Shown here piece by piece: positions 5,854 to 7,303 of a DNA stretch of 7,303 bases. Both the position numbers and the translations under genes were made by a program. How positions within the stretch are numbered: the first letter of the stretch is position 1; every line of letters begins with the position of its first letter. The notes below the pieces were generated by a model. That model did not search any database. It was not told the DNA's origin and saw nothing but the letters and a program-made list of their open reading frames with translations. Where the stretch lies: contig URNG01000131.1 in the NCBI GenBank assembly GCA_900549295.1, forward strand, positions 1 to 7,303, in the 5' to 3' direction. Source of the DNA: an uncultured Rhodocyclaceae bacterium. Its GTDB lineage: Bacteria > Pseudomonadota > Gammaproteobacteria > Burkholderiales > Rhodocyclaceae.

Positions 5854-7303
5854 GAAACGTCCGCTGAGCAGCCCGAAATCGTCTACGGCCCGATCAGCGT
5901 CGACAGCCCGGTCATCAACGAAGCATCGCCCTATGTGGTGTTCACCGTGACGGGCGACCCCGGACAAAAAATCGCCCTGGAATTCAAGGACGGCACCGCC
6001 ACGGGCGGCGGCGTCGACTACGGTCCCGGCGTCGAGATTTCCACCGACGGCGGCAAAACCTGGACGCCTTATCCGGGCGGCCCGGTCGAGAACGTGACGG
6101 GCGAAATCCTGGTTCGCACGCCCATCGTCAATGACGATCTGGCCGAAGGCGACGAAACCCTGACGCTGGTCGTCACCCCGGAAGGCGGCGGAACGCCGTC
6201 GACCGGTACCGGCACGATCAAGGACGACGGCACCGGCGACATTCCCGACCCGAACACCGGCAAGCCCCTCGATCCGAGCGACCCCAACTACCCGCCGGGC
6301 GGCCTGGACAACGACCACACCCTGACGGTGAGCAACCCGACGGTGGACGAAGCCTCGCCCCACGCCGTATTTGAAGTGACCGGCAAACCGGGCAACCGGA
6401 TCACGCTGGAACTCGACGGCGGCACCGCCAAGTCGGGCGACGACTACGGCCCGGCCCTGGAAGTCTCAACCGACGGCGGCGTGACCTGGACGGCCTACAC
6501 GCCGGGCGATCAAGTCACGGTGCCGGGCAGCGGCGAAGTGCTGGTCCGCACGCCTATCGTGGACGACAACCTCGTCGAAACCAACGAAACCTTTACCCTG
6601 ACCGCCACTCCGGAACTGGGCAACAGTCCGGCAACCGGCACGGCCACCATTGTCGATAACGACAAGCCGTCCATCACTGGCGTCGAACCGAACGGCCCGG
6701 GCATCAGCGACGATGCGGTGGTGGAAGGCAACCCGCTGTCGTACACGGTCACTTTGTCCGAACCGACGGCGCAGTCCACGACGTACAGCTACAGCGCAGG
6801 TGGCACGGCCACTCCCGGTAGCGACTACGGCCCCCCGACGTTCAGCGATGGCGTCACCTACGACCCGGCCAGCGGCACGATCACCGTTCCGGCGGGTGTG
6901 GGCAGCTTTACCGTCACCTATCCGACGATTGACGACACCGAAGTCGAGCCGAACGAAACGCTGATCGTAACGGTGGATGGCGTGACCGGCACCGGTACGA
7001 TCCTCGATAACGACAAGCCGTCCATCACTGGCATTGAGCCGAACGGCCCGGGCATCAGCGACGATGCGGTCGAAGAAGGCAACCCACTGTCCTACACGGT
7101 CACTTTGTCCGAGCCGACGGCGCAGTCCACGACGTACAGCTACAGCGTTGGTGGCACGGCGACCTCGGGTGCGGACTACGGCACCCCGACGTTCAGCGAT
7201 GGTGTCACCTACGACCCGGCCATCGGCACGATCACCGTCCCGGCGGGTGTGGGCAGCTTTACCGTCACCTATCCGACGATTGACGACACCGAAGTCGAGC
7301 CGA
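5359..7303 (+). CDS. Large retention-module (LapA-like) repetitive adhesin, 3' end beyond window
   Basis: An open frame of 648 codons reaches the right edge without a stop. It encodes the N-terminal part of a probable giant surface adhesin exported by the adjacent type I system. Residues 1 to about 165 are a retention module: it starts MAQANVIAKISTLTGEAFAR with no Sec signal peptide, runs through VVAGNGAEVVLSLADGRSM, and ends with FVEFLRIVETVDPQAYRFG. PAAG at residues 114-117 matches the dialanine site cut by LapG-type proteases. Residues 179-290 and 321-434 are two related beta-rich domains joined by a 30-residue linker. From residue 435 come 117-residue Calx-beta-like repeats with acidic PNETL and DNDK motifs, probably Ca2+-binding. 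The RTX and C-terminal secretion signals expected in this family would lie beyond the window. ATG 5359 is supported by GGAG at 5348-5351 and by the family-like N-terminus. Cell-surface attachment and biofilm formation are inferred roles. Confidence 0.9.
   Translation, partial: MAQANVIAKISTLTGEAFARDASGNLRRLKAGDAIHEGETVVAGNGAEVVLSLADGRSMVVGERQSVTVDAEVAAAVKPDAGDSAVAQKSGFQKIAAALQDGDDLDALLDAEAPAAGEAGAGNEGHGFVEFLRIVETVDPQAYRFGTDDRGLLDTFDGAPWVAPAETSAEQPEIVYGPISVDSPVINEASPYVVFTVTGDPGQKIALEFKDGTATGGGVDYGPGVEISTDGGKTWTPYPGGPVENVTGEILVRTPIVNDDLAEGDETLTLVVTPEGGGTPSTGTGTIKDDGTGDIPDPNTGKPLDPSDPNYPPGGLDNDHTLTVSNPTVDEASPHAVFEVTGKPGNRITLELDGGTAKSGDDYGPALEVSTDGGVTWTAYTPGDQVTVPGSGEVLVRTPIVDDNLVETNETFTLTATPELGNSPATGTATIVDNDKPSITGVEPNGPGISDDAVVEGNPLSYTVTLSEPTAQSTTYSYSAGGTATPGSDYGPPTFSDGVTYDPASGTITVPAGVGSFTVTYPTIDDTEVEPNETLIVTVDGVTGTGTILDNDKPSITGIEPNGPGISDDAVEEGNPLSYTVTLSEPTAQSTTYSYSVGGTATSGADYGTPTFSDGVTYDPAIGTITVPAGVGSFTVTYPTIDDTEVEP
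5893..6228 (+). repeat. Adhesin repeat type A, copy 1
   Basis: This stretch encodes 112 residues of a Calx-beta/Ig-like extracellular domain. Landmarks shared with copy 2 are NEASPYVVFTVTG, a DYGP turn, STDGGKTWTPY, GEILVRTPIVNDDL, EGDETLTL and a closing TGTGTIKDD. Acidic residues in the DD and ETL loops suggest Ca2+ binding. A 30-residue linker rich in Pro, Asp and Gly (6229-6318) separates it from copy 2. Confidence 0.75.
6319..6660 (+). repeat. Adhesin repeat type A, copy 2
   Basis: This stretch encodes 114 residues clearly homologous to copy 1: DEASPHAVFEVTG, DDYGPALEVSTDGG, TWTAY, GEVLVRTPIVDDNL, ETNETFTL and TGTATIVDN. The offset between copies is 429 bases (143 codons) including the linker. 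Divergence from copy 1 is much greater than that between the following type B repeats, so this is an older duplication. The domain passes directly into the first type B unit without a linker. Confidence 0.75.
6661..7303 (+). repeat. 351-bp tandem repeats (adhesin type B), 1.8 units visible
   Basis: Unit 1 spans 6661-7011 and unit 2 starts at 7012 and is cut by the window edge after 292 bases. The period is 351 bases, exactly 117 codons. I count about 22 mismatches over the 292 shared bases (about 92% identity), and the last 64 visible bases are identical. Each unit opens with DKPSITG(V/I)EPNGPG and contains SYTVTLSEPTAQSTTYSYS, GGTAT, a D-Y-G turn, TITVPAGVGSFTVTYPTID and DDTEVEPN. More units are likely to follow. 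Confidence 0.92.

Noticed and set aside
5444..6363. Minus-strand frames opposite the adhesin start
   Set aside because: They mirror the codon bias of the adhesin frame, which has a family-like N-terminus, a ribosome binding site and in-frame repeats.
6661..7303. Tandem repeats as a CRISPR array or mobile-element repeat
   Set aside because: The 351-bp period is a whole number of codons within one open frame, there are no spacers, and the product is a typical adhesin domain.

Overview
The window is GC-rich, densely coded and reads entirely on the plus strand. Protein resemblances (a betaproteobacterial-type 6-phosphofructokinase and a Lap-type adhesin with its type I secretion genes) suggest a betaproteobacterium, perhaps Rhodocyclales-like. 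That placement is inference from remembered family sequences, not from a search.

Layout. (1) 1-961: the 3' part of a 6-phosphofructokinase gene. It runs off the left edge and is broken by a frame change at an almost pure G tract (324-349) that may be a sequencing artefact. (2) 962-1065: a short intergenic region with a hairpin, a palindrome and a possible -10 box. (3) 1066-5251: three tightly packed genes, namely a type I secretion ABC transporter of the LapB/LssB kind with a proteolytically dead C39-like domain, an HlyD/LapC-type membrane fusion protein whose start overlaps the ABC stop (TAATG), and, two bases further on, a small LuxR/GerE-type regulator with a receiver-like but apparently unphosphorylatable N-terminus. 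(4) 5252-5358: an intergenic region with an inverted repeat and weak promoter-like boxes. (5) 5359 to the right edge: the open 5' end of a large repetitive adhesin. This last frame has no stop inside the window; 648 codons are visible.

How the parts fit. The adhesin starts with a retention module carrying a Pro-Ala-Ala-Gly site at residues 114-117. This is the place and motif at which LapG-type periplasmic proteases cut LapA-type adhesins. Two related beta-sandwich repeats follow, joined by a Pro/Asp/Gly-rich linker, and then 117-residue repeats encoded by nearly identical 351-bp DNA units. The ABC protein and HlyD protein would form the inner-membrane part of the exporter. No outer-membrane TolC/LapE gene and no lapD/lapG genes are visible. 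The LuxR-type protein between exporter and adhesin is the obvious candidate for a local regulator. The best reading is a cell-surface adhesion system built on the known Lap principle, with a less familiar embedded regulator, beside an unrelated and apparently damaged glycolytic gene.
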